A DNA stretch of 64,000 nt. Origin: JAIXUI01 sp943373175 (GTDB lineage: Bacteria; Bacteroidota; Bacteroidia; UBA7662; JAIXUI01). The translations under genes were made by a program, and so were the position numbers. The notes beneath the pieces were generated by a model. It saw only the letters and a program-made list of their open reading frames with translations, did not search any database and was not told the origin of the DNA. The stretch lies in assembly GCA_943373175.1 (NCBI GenBank), contig CALSBM010000004.1, forward strand, positions 1-64,000, given 5' to 3'. Positions 35,597 to 45,018 of the stretch are shown here, piece by piece. Position 1 is the stretch's first letter; each line of letters opens with the position of its first letter.

Positions 35597-38500
35597 CTAA
35601 TCCTCCTGTAGTTGAGTGGCTGGTTTTTTAATCTGTTCTAACAACTGCTTAGCTTCAGCAATGACTTTAGGGCCATCATGATTGTCGATAACTGATTTTA
35701 ATGTAGCAATGGCCTGAGTAGAATTGCCTTGTTCATTATAAACCCTTGCGAGGAGAATAAAAGAGCGCGCTACCCATTCATCGAAGTAAGGCATTTTCGC
35801 TGCCAAATCGAATATCACGGATTGGGCAGTACTCCATTCTTTTCTCATAAAATGGGTTTTAGCCATTAGGTACCTGGCTTCGGCTGCCTTTATATTTTTT
35901 TGTGCTTCATACACCTTAGTAAACTCTATCATTGCTTGTGGATAATCGGCATTTTCTAATGCTAACTGACCCAATATTAAAGAGGCAGATTGTTTAGCTT
36001 CGGTTGTAGCGATATCATATCCAAGGACTTTCAAAGCGAACTGTTGTGATTTACTTTTTTGCTGAAGGCCAAAGTTAAGTTCCATCAGATTGAGGGAAGC
36101 CTCAAGTTGAGCTGCCTTGTTTTCACTCGAAAGAAGTAGTTTTTCAGCCGCTTCTATACTTCCCGTTGAGTCTTTTATGGAACGTTTAAATGCCATTAGT
36201 TTCAGCAGCGACTTCTCTGAATAACTGTTTACAGGCTGTTGGCTCACATATTGAAAATCTTCTATTGCTTTGAGTGTGTCCTTTACCTTTTCATGGCATT
36301 CGGCCCGCATTTGATGGGCTTGTAAGGCAAAATATCCGTCGGGGAACTTAGTGAGGTATTTGCTCAGTTCCTTAATCGTACGGTTGCAATCACCAGATTG
36401 GCTTAATTTTAACGCTGCCTCAAAACTTACTGAATCAACTTCAGAAGTAGTAAAACTGGCACTTGGAACTGTTTTCAGGAAATCATAAAACTGGTCAACT
36501 TCGTTTTTCGAAACGTAAATCGCCTTAATTCCTGCGATAGCATCACGTGCTTCTGCACTTTTGGGTGCTAAGCTGACAGTTTTTCTATATGCCTCAAGGG
36601 CCTTTTCGTCTTGGTCGCTGTTGTAATAAATTAAGCCTTTGAGGTTGTATGCCTGTCGGATATAATTGCTATTTGGCCGTCCTGTAATCAGCTTATCCAA
36701 TTGAATCAATGCTTCTTGAGGCTGATCCATGGCCACATAAGTATTGGACAGGTCCATGAGCGCGTTATCTGCGTACGCTGATTGCGGAAATAAGGTGTTT
36801 AACCTTTTCAATAATTCTATTTTTCTAGTATTCTCAGCTCTCAACCCATGAATTGTCGCTTTTTGATATAAAGCATAATCTGTTCCTGGAGCATTTCGGT
36901 TTATTACCCGATCATAGAACAATAATGCTTTAGGGTAATCTGCCAACGCGAAGGCTGCATCAGCAGTTCTTGCTATCATATCGGGAATTAGGATTTTATA
37001 ATCTTCATTCTGGTTATATCGCAGTGGAGATTTTTGCACTAAATCGAACCCTAACTCCCATTCTTTAAACGCTGCAGCATAATTTTTAGCGAGATAATGA
37101 ACGTATCCGGCAGTATATCGACAACTCAATTCATTTACGCTTACTGGTAGCTCTTCTTTACCACTCATTTCAATGAAACTCCTGTGAAATGCCAATGCTT
37201 CTGAATACTGATTCAACTTGTAGGCAGATTCACCAGCCCAAAAAGTAGCCATTAACCTTATTTTATTCTCATAAGGGTGTTCTAAGGACTTCTTAAAGAA
37301 GCTTAATGCTTGCGAATAGTCGTTTTCGTTAAACAATTCTACCCCTCGGTAAAAGGTAACTTGCTGAAAAACTTTTCTGTTTTCAACGGTTTTGTCTTCA
37401 ACACTATCTAATACTTCTGCCGCTTGTCTGAAATTTCTAGATGAAAGAAGCAGTTTCCCAATCATGTTCCTCACTTCATCCCCCATTTTTGATTTTGGAA
37501 ACAACTGAAGAAACTGTTGAAGTCCACTTAAAGCTTGTGCCTGAAGTCCCAATTCCTGTAAAAGTTTGGCAGAATTGAAAGCAGATAGCTCACGAATTGC
37601 CTTATTATAGGAAAAGCCAGAGGAAAGTTCAAAAGCTTTTTGAGCTTTGTCTTTTTCTTGCAAAGATAAATGGCACTCTGCCGAAACATAAGCAGCCATT
37701 TGAGCAAGTGAATCTTGCTTAGCAACCGGTTTATTTAAAAGAGTAATTGCTTCTTTAAACTGATTGTTTTTCCATGCGGAAAAACCTGCCTGAAATGATT
37801 CGATGTTCCCCGGTTTAGCTGTTTTTTCTAAATAAATTTTGAAGTAAGGCCAAGCTTTTTCATAGTTATGTTTCATAAAAAATGCCTGAGCAGTAACTAA
37901 TGCAAAAGACTCTCGTTGTTTTTGGTCTTTTTTGTCAGCCGAGGGTTGGGTAGCGAGGATAACTTTATCGTATTCTTTCTGACTAAAAAAAAGCTGCGCA
38001 AGTAACAAGGAAGCCGAAATCCCATACTGCTTACTTCCCGTTACAGGAATAAGGTAATCGGGAACTTTAGCATATCGTTCCAATTTAAAGCTAGCATAAC
38101 CCGCAAAGTAAGAAGCCATTTCATCCATCTCAGATTGAGGATCCCGTAAATCTCCCCATTGTGTGACGGCTTCTTGGTATCGGGCTTTTTGTACCAAGGC
38201 AACAAGCCTCATCGCTCCAAGCTCACTGTTCTGCTTTTCATCCAAAACTTCGCTCGCAATTGTTGGAAAATCATTGACAGCCTCCCATTTTCGGGCTTTA
38301 AACTCCGATTTCAACCAATAATACCTTGCTTTATCAGATAAAAAATGAGAAGGATAACGGTTGATAGCTCGTTTTAACTGACTAACAGCATCGGAAGTTT
38401 CGGATTCCGCCGAACAAAAAGCGTCATAATAGTATGCAATCGCCCAATCTCCTTCCCCTTCTTGGTTATTGAAGCTGGCATGTCGTTTCATCCAGCGATT

Positions 38501-38674
38501 TAGAAAAACCTGAGAGGAGGCATACTGCTCGGCATCGAACAGGTCTAATCCTTCCCGTAAATCAGAAGATTGTGGCTGAAACCATCGGTTTTGCTGGGCT
38601 TTTGCAGGGATGCTCCAAATCAACCCCAAAAGGAAGATGAAAAACACCCTTGCCGGCAACTGTCGGTAAGTCAT
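35597..38674 (-). CDS. Large exported TPR protein
   Basis: 1025 residues. A signal peptide (ending PAKAQQ) is followed by TPR-type helical repeats throughout, e.g. NYAAAFKEWELGFDLV, DYPKALLFYDRVI and DEKALEAYRKTVSLAP. No enzymatic domain. It should be a periplasmic scaffold. It lies in an operon with a barrel and a SPOR protein; similar TPR-barrel pairs are widespread in Bacteroidota without an established role. Confidence 0.88.
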   Translation of the reverse strand: MTYRQLPARVFFIFLLGLIWSIPAKAQQNRWFQPQSSDLREGLDLFDAEQYASSQVFLNRWMKRHASFNNQEGEGDWAIAYYYDAFCSAESETSDAVSQLKRAINRYPSHFLSDKARYYWLKSEFKARKWEAVNDFPTIASEVLDEKQNSELGAMRLVALVQKARYQEAVTQWGDLRDPQSEMDEMASYFAGYASFKLERYAKVPDYLIPVTGSKQYGISASLLLAQLFFSQKEYDKVILATQPSADKKDQKQRESFALVTAQAFFMKHNYEKAWPYFKIYLEKTAKPGNIESFQAGFSAWKNNQFKEAITLLNKPVAKQDSLAQMAAYVSAECHLSLQEKDKAQKAFELSSGFSYNKAIRELSAFNSAKLLQELGLQAQALSGLQQFLQLFPKSKMGDEVRNMIGKLLLSSRNFRQAAEVLDSVEDKTVENRKVFQQVTFYRGVELFNENDYSQALSFFKKSLEHPYENKIRLMATFWAGESAYKLNQYSEALAFHRSFIEMSGKEELPVSVNELSCRYTAGYVHYLAKNYAAAFKEWELGFDLVQKSPLRYNQNEDYKILIPDMIARTADAAFALADYPKALLFYDRVINRNAPGTDYALYQKATIHGLRAENTRKIELLKRLNTLFPQSAYADNALMDLSNTYVAMDQPQEALIQLDKLITGRPNSNYIRQAYNLKGLIYYNSDQDEKALEAYRKTVSLAPKSAEARDAIAGIKAIYVSKNEVDQFYDFLKTVPSASFTTSEVDSVSFEAALKLSQSGDCNRTIKELSKYLTKFPDGYFALQAHQMRAECHEKVKDTLKAIEDFQYVSQQPVNSYSEKSLLKLMAFKRSIKDSTGSIEAAEKLLLSSENKAAQLEASLNLMELNFGLQQKSKSQQFALKVLGYDIATTEAKQSASLILGQLALENADYPQAMIEFTKVYEAQKNIKAAEARYLMAKTHFMRKEWSTAQSVIFDLAAKMPYFDEWVARSFILLARVYNEQGNSTQAIATLKSVIDNHDGPKVIAEAKQLLEQIKKPATQLQED

Positions 38675-38715
38675 GCGTTGAATTTAACACGGAATATGTG
38701 CTTAACGCAGCACTT

Positions 38716-41037
38716 TTAGAATTGATACGTTACGCCTAAACTTGGGAGAATTGGCAATTGGTTAACCCTAGTATAACGAATTCTGTCAAAATAAAAGATG
38801 TTTTCTCTGTTGTAGGTATTTGTAACACTAAAGCTGCATTCCAACTTTTGCTTACCAATTTCCAGTTTATACTTAATTCCCATGTCTAAACGGTGAAAGT
38901 CAGGTAAACGTCCACCGTTCAACTGGCCATAAGCGATTCCTAACTGGCCATTCTGATTAAGAATATTGCCTCCCAAACCGTTCATGGTTATCTGTTCGAA
39001 GAATCCTTGGGTTTGAGTGAAAGGAAATCCTGAACCATAATTCCAGCGGGCTGAAAACTCCCAATTACGCTTTTTTCCGGCGGTATAAGTAGCAACAAGG
39101 TTTACATTATGACGGCGATCAAAATTTGGTGCATACTGTCGAATTCCATCATCTCTTGTAACGTAGGTTAACGAATAGGTTGTCCATAAGTACCAGCGTT
39201 TGCGCTCGTATTTCACTCGGATATCAGCTCCATAAGCTTGGCCAACTTCAATGATGAAATCTTTTCGTTGGAATTCAGGCTTATCGGCGAACTGCGGCAA
39301 ATCATCATAGATTTTATCACGATTCAGGTTGGTCATCTGAGTGAAATCTTTGATAAAAACTTCTGAGTTAACTTCAATATTCTCTGTTAAGTCGTATTCA
39401 AAACCACCAAGTAAGTGATTGGCTTTCTGCAATTTATCGTTAAGTTCCTGTCCTTTAAACGTGCGGGGAAGATTATCAGGACCGGCAAGAAATCCGTAAA
39501 AGAGGTTTACAACGTCTCGATCAGAAGCTGCTGCAATGAGGTTTTGCGAATAAACCCCTCCAGCAGCTTTGAATCTAAGTCGTTCGCTGATGTTGTACTT
39601 AAGTCCGAATCTTGGCTCAAATGAACTATTGGCCAAAGTCGGATAATACTGAATCCTGAATCCAGGTTCTACCACTAATCTTTTGCTTACATAGCGGTAT
39701 TTTACATAACCTGCAATCTCGGTATTGTTGATTTTTTGCTCTAGAAAACGACCTACAGAATTGAAAAATGTAAAGTCGGTTGAAAACGACACCAACTCAA
39801 CACCATAATTAAACTCATCGCGCCCGTTGAAGTGACTGAAGTTTAATCCGCCATTAAACCCCCCAATGCTCGATTTTCTTGGTCTTCCATCCGCTTCTTG
39901 TTGTGTAATGTCGTAAGAAGAATAACCGAAGTTTCCTCGTATAAGCGTTGAACTGCTTCCAGGTACTACAATAAAACTGGTACCTGCTCCAACTGAATTC
40001 CAGCCTATATTGGCAATGTTCCTAAAATTGACGTTGTCCTTGAAGTTAAACCCAAAGAGGTTTAGCTTACTTCCGTTGTTGGTTTTGAAAGAAACTTTAC
40101 CATAAAGATCGGTAAATGAGAATGGCAAACCTCCAGAATCGGCATAGCTATAAAGCACTTTGGAGGTTTGATCTAAGTAAGAAGACTTGGCAGAAAACAA
40201 AAACGTCGGGACAAAATCATCATCTTCCTTGTGTTTACCTAACGGGCCTTCGAGCAGAAGACGAGACATAAATGGACTTGCGCCTATTTTTCCTGTAATC
40301 CTATTTTGGTTTCCATCCCGAGTACTCACATCCATAACGGCAGAAATCCGTCCTCCATATTCACTATTAAACCCACCTGTATGCACATCTGCGGTTTTTA
40401 TGATGTCGGTTTCGAAGACTGAAAACAACCCGATAGAATGGAAAGGGTTGTAGATAATCATTCCGTCTAACATCACCTTATTCATCACTGGAGATCCTCC
40501 TCTGATGTAGAGCTGTCCGCCTTGATCACCGGTAAAAACTACCCCCGGAAGAACCTGTAGGTATTGAGCGATGTCAGGCTCTCCACCAACAGAGGGAAGC
40601 TGTGCTATTTCCTTAGAGGTAACAGTAGCGACTGCTACATTAACTTTCTCTCTGTTCTCTTCCTTTTTAGAAGTAATTCTGACTTCATTCAAATTGAATT
40701 GCCTTTTCCTCAACATCAACTTTTGATTCAGCAGTTGGCCGGCTTTGAGGTTGATGTTTACTTGAATGGTATCAAAGCCAAGGTAAGAAGTAGAAAGAAT
40801 GTAGCTTCCCGGTGGCACTTTAGTAATACTGAAGTAGCCGTCGCCATCGGTAACTGAACCAAAGCGAGTCCCTTTCAAGACCACCGTGGTGAACAAAATA
40901 GGCTCGCCAGTTTCTTTGTTGTAAACAAATCCTCGAACAGTACCGAAAGTTTCCTGTGCCTTAACTAAAGATACAGAACCGAGGAACAAACATAAAAAGA
41001 GAAGAAAAAAAGTTGTGATGCGGAGTTGTCGCTTCAT
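38716..41037 (-). CDS. TonB-dependent receptor with carboxypeptidase-like domain
   Basis: 773 residues. A signal peptide (ending VKAQET) is followed by a carboxypeptidase-like domain (about 30-115), a plug (about 135-240, with LPGVVFTGDQGGQLYIRGGS) and a C-terminal barrel ending LPSLGVTYQF. No SusD partner or ligand clue. The minus-strand promoter region contains TATTTTG 7 bases before the ATG. It is 41 bases upstream of the TPR gene and may or may not be co-transcribed with it. Confidence 0.9.
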   Translation of the reverse strand: MKRQLRITTFFLLFLCLFLGSVSLVKAQETFGTVRGFVYNKETGEPILFTTVVLKGTRFGSVTDGDGYFSITKVPPGSYILSTSYLGFDTIQVNINLKAGQLLNQKLMLRKRQFNLNEVRITSKKEENREKVNVAVATVTSKEIAQLPSVGGEPDIAQYLQVLPGVVFTGDQGGQLYIRGGSPVMNKVMLDGMIIYNPFHSIGLFSVFETDIIKTADVHTGGFNSEYGGRISAVMDVSTRDGNQNRITGKIGASPFMSRLLLEGPLGKHKEDDDFVPTFLFSAKSSYLDQTSKVLYSYADSGGLPFSFTDLYGKVSFKTNNGSKLNLFGFNFKDNVNFRNIANIGWNSVGAGTSFIVVPGSSSTLIRGNFGYSSYDITQQEADGRPRKSSIGGFNGGLNFSHFNGRDEFNYGVELVSFSTDFTFFNSVGRFLEQKINNTEIAGYVKYRYVSKRLVVEPGFRIQYYPTLANSSFEPRFGLKYNISERLRFKAAGGVYSQNLIAAASDRDVVNLFYGFLAGPDNLPRTFKGQELNDKLQKANHLLGGFEYDLTENIEVNSEVFIKDFTQMTNLNRDKIYDDLPQFADKPEFQRKDFIIEVGQAYGADIRVKYERKRWYLWTTYSLTYVTRDDGIRQYAPNFDRRHNVNLVATYTAGKKRNWEFSARWNYGSGFPFTQTQGFFEQITMNGLGGNILNQNGQLGIAYGQLNGGRLPDFHRLDMGIKYKLEIGKQKLECSFSVTNTYNRENIFYFDRIRYTRVNQLPILPSLGVTYQF

Positions 41038-41139
41038 GGACGGCCAAAATAGACAAATCAGCTTAAAAATTGGCCTTTCGATAGGAAATTAACGCATTTC
41101 GAAACAAAGAAGTCTGGTAACCGTTAAAAACAAAAAGCC

Positions 41140-41418
41140 ATGGATAATACCCCAATAATCGCAAAAGAGGCCATCAAAGGCCTTAGTTTTCCAAAAGTTC
41201 CCATGAACGATGAAAGTACCCAAAAGCATTTAGCCGAATTAGCTGAACGTGCAATGGTTCTTGGCAATACGGAACACGGTAAAGTAAGCATTATCTTTCA
41301 TTCAGAGTTGGGCAAGCATAGGGTAGAAACCACTATTTGGGCTGCTAATGAACACGACATTACGCTTAAAGGTGGAGTTATCATTCCTCTTAGTGCGATA
41401 GAGTCGATTATTCTCTAA
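41140..41418 (+). CDS. Small conserved-looking protein of unknown function
   Basis: 92 residues without signal peptide or membrane segment. The C-terminal half (HRVETTIWAANEHDITLKGG) predicts beta strands with an inherently balanced charge, typical of small cytoplasmic Bacteroidota proteins. Its 3' end overlaps the convergent lipoprotein gene by 11 bases. The codon pattern matches its neighbours. No function can be assigned. Confidence 0.75.
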   Translation: MDNTPIIAKEAIKGLSFPKVPMNDESTQKHLAELAERAMVLGNTEHGKVSIIFHSELGKHRVETTIWAANEHDITLKGGVIIPLSAIESIIL

Positions 41419-42070
41419 GGGCTTTGTTCCAATACTGATAATGAATTCCTGGAGCCTTAATTTCCCAACGCTGCCTGAATCCTACCGTTTCTAACGATTC
41501 TAGAAAAGGTTTTGTTAGCATGTTCCCTTGGCAATATACTTCTCCGATTTGTGGTAAATTTTGGTAATTCACTAACAGAATTCCTCCCCTTTCAGAGCAG
41601 TTTTGTGCGGCTAAAAGTGGAAAAGCGGGACTAAGCTCATCAGCTCTTCCCTGAATAATCAGCAAATCAAACTGAACATTGGGGATTTTTCCTGCCTGCC
41701 AATTTAGAAAGGACATGTTTCCGGGAAAGTTTTCAGGCCAGGGTTGAGGAAAACGCAGCTCAGGATTAGGTAAATCTCCAAGAGGCCAAACTAAACCTAA
41801 AACAGTTGTTTCCTTTCTTAACAATTTAGCTATCAAATGCCCGTGAAAGACTCCATAAGCTATTACTTTAAGTCCCTCGTGAGGATTTAGCTTTTTTACT
41901 ACACTATCAATCAGGAGTGTTTTCTCAGAAACTGGTGAAACAAAAAGGGCTTGCTGCCGATCAAATGCTTTTAAATCTGAAGTCTTCTTTGCCTGTTTTC
42001 TTACTTTACAACTACCGAAAACTGCACAAAGCAGCAACACAACAGCAATCAACCTTGAGGAAATAATCAT
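41408..42070 (-). CDS. Lipoprotein of unknown function, Rossmann-like
   Basis: About 220 residues from the ATG at 42070, which gives a standard lipoprotein signal (AVFGSCKVRK, Cys20-21) and has TTCTTTTG ending 4 bases upstream. Residues about 60-215 alternate hydrophobic strands and helices (VIAYGVFHGHLIAK, FDLLIIQGRA, GGILLVNYQ) in a way that recalls a degenerate methyltransferase-type fold, but no SAM motif is intact. Function unknown. Confidence 0.75.
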   Translation of the reverse strand: MIISSRLIAVVLLLCAVFGSCKVRKQAKKTSDLKAFDRQQALFVSPVSEKTLLIDSVVKKLNPHEGLKVIAYGVFHGHLIAKLLRKETTVLGLVWPLGDLPNPELRFPQPWPENFPGNMSFLNWQAGKIPNVQFDLLIIQGRADELSPAFPLLAAQNCSERGGILLVNYQNLPQIGEVYCQGNMLTKPFLESLETVGFRQRWEIKAPGIHYQYWNKALRE

Positions 42071-42074
42071 AGTG

Positions 42075-42082
42075 CAAAAGAA
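42075..42082 (-). promoter_or_regulatory. TTCTTTTG, -7-like element 4 bases before the lipoprotein gene
   Basis: Seven of eight positions match TAnnTTTG, 4 bases from the ATG at 42070. Its position supports that ATG over an upstream in-frame one at 42106. Confidence 0.4.
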
Positions 42083-42090
42083 GTGAATAG

Positions 42091-42993
42091 ATGGTGTCGT
42101 TAGCATGGACTCCCGAATACGAGCTGGTATTGCCTGTAGGTCACCGGTTTCCGATGGAGAAATACGGGTTGATTCCTGAACAATTAATCTATGAAGGCAC
42201 TATCCGGGATAATCAAGTTTATTACCCGGGATTAGTTAGCGATGAAATACTTCTTTTAACTCATTGCGCCGATTATGTTAGGCGGTTTCAATCGGGAGAA
42301 TTGACTGCCGCTGAAATAAGAAGATCCGGATTTCCCTGGTCTCAAGAGTTGGTAAAGAGAGAATATCTAATCACAAGCGGCACTATTGAAGCCATGAAAA
42401 GGGCTCAACAAGATCGAATTGCCTTTAATGGAGCTGGCGGTACCCATCATGCCTTTCGCGATGCAGGAGAAGGATTCTGTTTGTTTAATGACTTTGCAGT
42501 TGCCGCTAATTACTGGCTAAGCCTTTATCCCAACCAGAGGATATTAATTGTGGATTTAGATGTTCATCAAGGAAATGGAACAGCCTCAATTCTGAACCAG
42601 GAATCCCGTGTTTTTACGTTCAGTATGCATGGGAGGAACAACTTTCCACATAGAAAAGAGCATTCTTCCTTGGATATTGCGTTAGAAAATGGGATTGAAA
42701 ACCATGATTATCTTACTCTGTTAGAGCGTAATCTGGACAGAGTAATGCACGATTTTCTTCCTGACCAGATGCTTTATCTGGCAGGAGTTGATGTCTTGAA
42801 AACTGATCGACTTGGGAAATTAGGATTAAGCCGGGAGGGTTGTCGCGAACGCGATTCCATGGTATTTCAGTTTGCTCTAAAGGCACGAATTCCTGTCACC
42901 GTAAGCCTTGGCGGAGGCTATTCCACTAAGGTAATTGACATAGTTGAAGCACATTGTAACACCATTCGGGTAGCTTCTTCACTCTTTTTTTAA
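42091..42993 (+). CDS. Histone deacetylase family hydrolase
   Basis: 300 residues of the arginase/deacetylase fold. The GAGGTHHAF motif holds the catalytic His pair, DLDVHQGNGTA supplies the first Asp and His zinc ligands and GVDVLKTDRLGKL the second Asp; SLGGGYS is near the end. Bacterial members act on acetylated small molecules (polyamines, acetoin-related) or proteins; the substrate cannot be read here. The ATG at 42091 is directly upstream of the conserved start; the divergent lipoprotein gene starts 20 bases away. Confidence 0.9.
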   Translation: MVSLAWTPEYELVLPVGHRFPMEKYGLIPEQLIYEGTIRDNQVYYPGLVSDEILLLTHCADYVRRFQSGELTAAEIRRSGFPWSQELVKREYLITSGTIEAMKRAQQDRIAFNGAGGTHHAFRDAGEGFCLFNDFAVAANYWLSLYPNQRILIVDLDVHQGNGTASILNQESRVFTFSMHGRNNFPHRKEHSSLDIALENGIENHDYLTLLERNLDRVMHDFLPDQMLYLAGVDVLKTDRLGKLGLSREGCRERDSMVFQFALKARIPVTVSLGGGYSTKVIDIVEAHCNTIRVASSLFF

Positions 42994-43002
42994 CCATCTT
43001 TT

Positions 43003-43010
43003 TATCTTAG
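43003..43010 (+). promoter_or_regulatory. TATCTTAG, -7-like element 4 bases before DUF4412 gene
   Basis: Seven of eight match TAnnTTTG; again 4 bases from the ATG (43015). Confidence 0.3.
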
Positions 43011-43014
43011 CCTC

Positions 43015-43698
43015 ATGAAAAAACAACTTTCCTTGCTGCTGCTCCTCGCTGCAAGTTTCTTTTTCTCTTCTCTTAGCTACGCAGGTTCTCCTTTTGAAGG
43101 GAGCATCAAGTTCAGCATGCAACTCAATGGGGCAAATTCTGCTGAAATGGCAGCCGTACTTCCCAGAGAAATGAAATTGACCATTAAAGGAAATAGACTC
43201 AGAACTGAGTTAACTGGTGGACTAATCGAGAGTATAATGGGAGTGATTGTTTCAAACCCGGAAAAAGGACTGAACTGCATTTTAAACAGTAACGTAAAAA
43301 TGGCTTATACCCTCGAAGTTGAATCGGAAAGCCAAGATGCACCGGTAAAAGCGGAACCAACTGGAAAAAAGGAAAGGATTGCAGGATATTCCTGCGAAGA
43401 ATACCTTATAGTTTTGGCCAATGGAGAAAAAAGTACCGTTTGGATTACGAAAGAAATTCAGCTTCCCAAGGTTAGCGAGGTTAAGCAAGCTCCTCTAACT
43501 AGTTTTTTGAATAATATTCCAGGTGGAAACTGGATGCCCATGAGAATTACACAGAAAATTGGGGATAGCGAATTGACATTAGAAGTCACGAATGTGAAAA
43601 AGGAAAAAGTCTCCGATAGCCTTTTCGAAATACCTGAAGGGTATCAGACTGCTCCATTTAACCCGTCAGTGTTTGGAGGAGATCAAGGAGATGAGTAA
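43015..43698 (+). CDS. DUF4412 domain-containing exported protein
   Basis: 227 residues. A signal peptide (ending SLSYAG) is followed by one DUF4412-like lipoprotein-binding-type fold: FEGSIKFSMQ, IKGNRLRTELTGG and IAGYSCEEYLI are the family's usual landmarks. The function is unknown. The Nudix gene starts within its last 8 bases, so translation is probably coupled. Confidence 0.85.
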   Translation: MKKQLSLLLLLAASFFFSSLSYAGSPFEGSIKFSMQLNGANSAEMAAVLPREMKLTIKGNRLRTELTGGLIESIMGVIVSNPEKGLNCILNSNVKMAYTLEVESESQDAPVKAEPTGKKERIAGYSCEEYLIVLANGEKSTVWITKEIQLPKVSEVKQAPLTSFLNNIPGGNWMPMRITQKIGDSELTLEVTNVKKEKVSDSLFEIPEGYQTAPFNPSVFGGDQGDE

Positions 43699-44275
43699 TC
43701 ACACCTCATTAGACGAAGCGCATAATCCTTGGACTAAGCTCAACTCTACCATAGCGTACGAAAATCCCTGGATTTCGGTTTTTCATGAAGAAGTTTTAAA
43801 TCCTAATGGCAATCCTGGAATTTATGGGAAGGTTCATTTTAAGAATTTGGCCATCGGAATAGTACCCTTAGATGATGAAGGAATGACATGGCTTGTCGGT
43901 CAATACCGCTATCCATTGTCTCAATATTCTTGGGAAATCATAGAAGGAGGAGGAAAAATTGGAATTGACCCTGAAGAATCTGCAAGAAGAGAGCTCAAAG
44001 AGGAATGTGGATTAGTTGCCGGTAATCTTGTAGAAATAGCAAGATCTCACCTTTCCAATTCAGTAAGCGATGAGCTTGCAATTCTATTTCTTGCAACAGA
44101 ATTAAAGGAAGAAGCTGCTGAACCCGACGATACTGAAATGCTTGCGATAAAAAAATTACCTTTAAAAGAGGCCTTTAACTGGGTTTCGGAAGGCAAAATC
44201 ACAGACTCGATGAGTGTTATTGCCTTGCAACAACTAAAAATTCAGTGGTTAGAAGGAAAACTTATTCTGCCTTAA
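43691..44275 (+). CDS. Nudix hydrolase, ADP-ribose pyrophosphatase-like
   Basis: About 194 residues from the ATG at 43691 (a TTG at 43673 is the alternative). The Nudix box is present with the catalytic REx2EExG (RRELKEECGL), but the first conserved Glu of GX5EX7REUXEEXGU is Ile (GGGKIGI), a change outside the metal-binding helix. The surrounding sequence WEIIEGG and IVPLDDEGMTWLVGQYRYP fits the ADP-ribose/NDP-sugar subgroup. Its end overlaps the convergent second Nudix gene by 14 bases. Confidence 0.88.
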   Translation: MSNHTSLDEAHNPWTKLNSTIAYENPWISVFHEEVLNPNGNPGIYGKVHFKNLAIGIVPLDDEGMTWLVGQYRYPLSQYSWEIIEGGGKIGIDPEESARRELKEECGLVAGNLVEIARSHLSNSVSDELAILFLATELKEEAAEPDDTEMLAIKKLPLKEAFNWVSEGKITDSMSVIALQQLKIQWLEGKLILP

Positions 44276-44714
44276 GGAAGCTTTTCAATTTCATTCCAAC
44301 TATACGGTCGATAGGAAAAGTGAATGGCCCATCAGTTGTAAAATTTTCAGGATTTATCCAATGAAAAAGAATGGTTTCATTCTCCGGAAAATGGTTATCC
44401 CAAAGAGTAAAGGAATTAGAAGGGTTATTCAGAAATTCAATCAAATAATAAAGGCTAATGATCTGATCCTGTGGGCTAAAAGCCGATTGTTGGAAAAAGT
44501 CGGTAGTATAAAAATGTTCTAACACCTTAATTTCTACACCTAATTCCTCTAAAAACTCTCTTTTAAGTGTTTCCTGAGCACCTTCTCCCCATTCCATTCC
44601 ACCACCAGGAAATTTAAGCATTGGTACATTATTCCAACGTTCGGAAGTAACAAGTACTTGATTCAGATCATTAATGCAAATACCATAAACCCTTAAAACA
44701 AATCGATTAGCCAC
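44262..44714 (-). CDS. Nudix hydrolase, MutT-like
   Basis: 150 residues from a GTG at 44714. A canonical Nudix box: GGGMEWGEGAQETLKREFLEELGV, with G, E and REx2EELG all in place. The N-terminal FVLRVYGICINDLNQVLVT is the standard first strand-turn. Substrate unknown. A strong terminator for the upstream histone-like gene sits directly before the start codon, so this gene needs its own promoter or is weakly read-through. Confidence 0.9.
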   Translation of the reverse strand: MANRFVLRVYGICINDLNQVLVTSERWNNVPMLKFPGGGMEWGEGAQETLKREFLEELGVEIKVLEHFYTTDFFQQSAFSPQDQIISLYYLIEFLNNPSNSFTLWDNHFPENETILFHWINPENFTTDGPFTFPIDRIVGMKLKSFLKAE

Positions 44715-44738
44715 AAAAAAGGGGGCAAAATGCCCCCA
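44715..44738 (-). terminator. Strong intrinsic terminator of the histone H1-like gene
   Basis: On the minus strand, a 7-bp stem GGGGGCA/TGCCCCC (44721-44727 with 44731-44737) around a 3-base loop is followed by six Ts (44715-44720). It lies 22 bases beyond the stop of the histone-like gene. It is the only textbook Rho-independent terminator I see in the window. Confidence 0.85.
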
Positions 44739-44759
44739 AGGATTTTGATAGCCTTATGA

Positions 44760-44939
44760 TTAGGCTTCTTTGTTCTTACGATCTTGTATTTCTAGGCGCA
44801 TCTCCTGGCACAAGTTCTTAAGATCCTGAAGACCTTTGCGAACGCGGGTACCGGCAGCACTGTTGCCTTTGTCGTAGAACTTAATGAAGTCTGCCTCCAT
44901 GGCCATGACCATCTCTTTCAGGGAGTTGAATTCGTTCAT
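44760..44939 (-). CDS. Histone H1-like DNA-associated protein (Hc1 family)
   Basis: 59 residues from the ATG at 44939 to the TAA at 44760. The body, FIKFYDKGNSAAGTRVRKGL then QDLKNLCQEMRLEIQ, matches the small Bacteroidota 'histone H1' family (PF07432-like), conserved and abundant in many members of the phylum. Lysine and arginine are spread through an otherwise helical protein. It has its own promoter (44965-44995) and a strong terminator, so it is a monocistronic gene as expected for a highly expressed chromosomal protein. Confidence 0.9.
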   Translation of the reverse strand: MNEFNSLKEMVMAMEADFIKFYDKGNSAAGTRVRKGLQDLKNLCQEMRLEIQDRKNKEA

Positions 44940-44964
44940 AAATCGCTCGTTTGTTTGTTTATAT

Positions 44965-44995
44965 CAAATTAAAGTCAAAATAAAGTTACAACCAA
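44965..44995 (-). promoter_or_regulatory. Promoter of the histone H1-like gene
   Basis: On the minus strand, TTG (44993-44995), a 20-base spacer and TTAATTTG (44965-44972) fit the Bacteroidota TTG-N19-TAnnTTTG promoter with one mismatch. The leader would be about 20 bases, containing three AAAC units. Unlike most operon heads here, it has a normal leader. Confidence 0.5.
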
Positions 44996-45018
44996 CTGTA
45001 TTATTGATTTTTTCGAAT

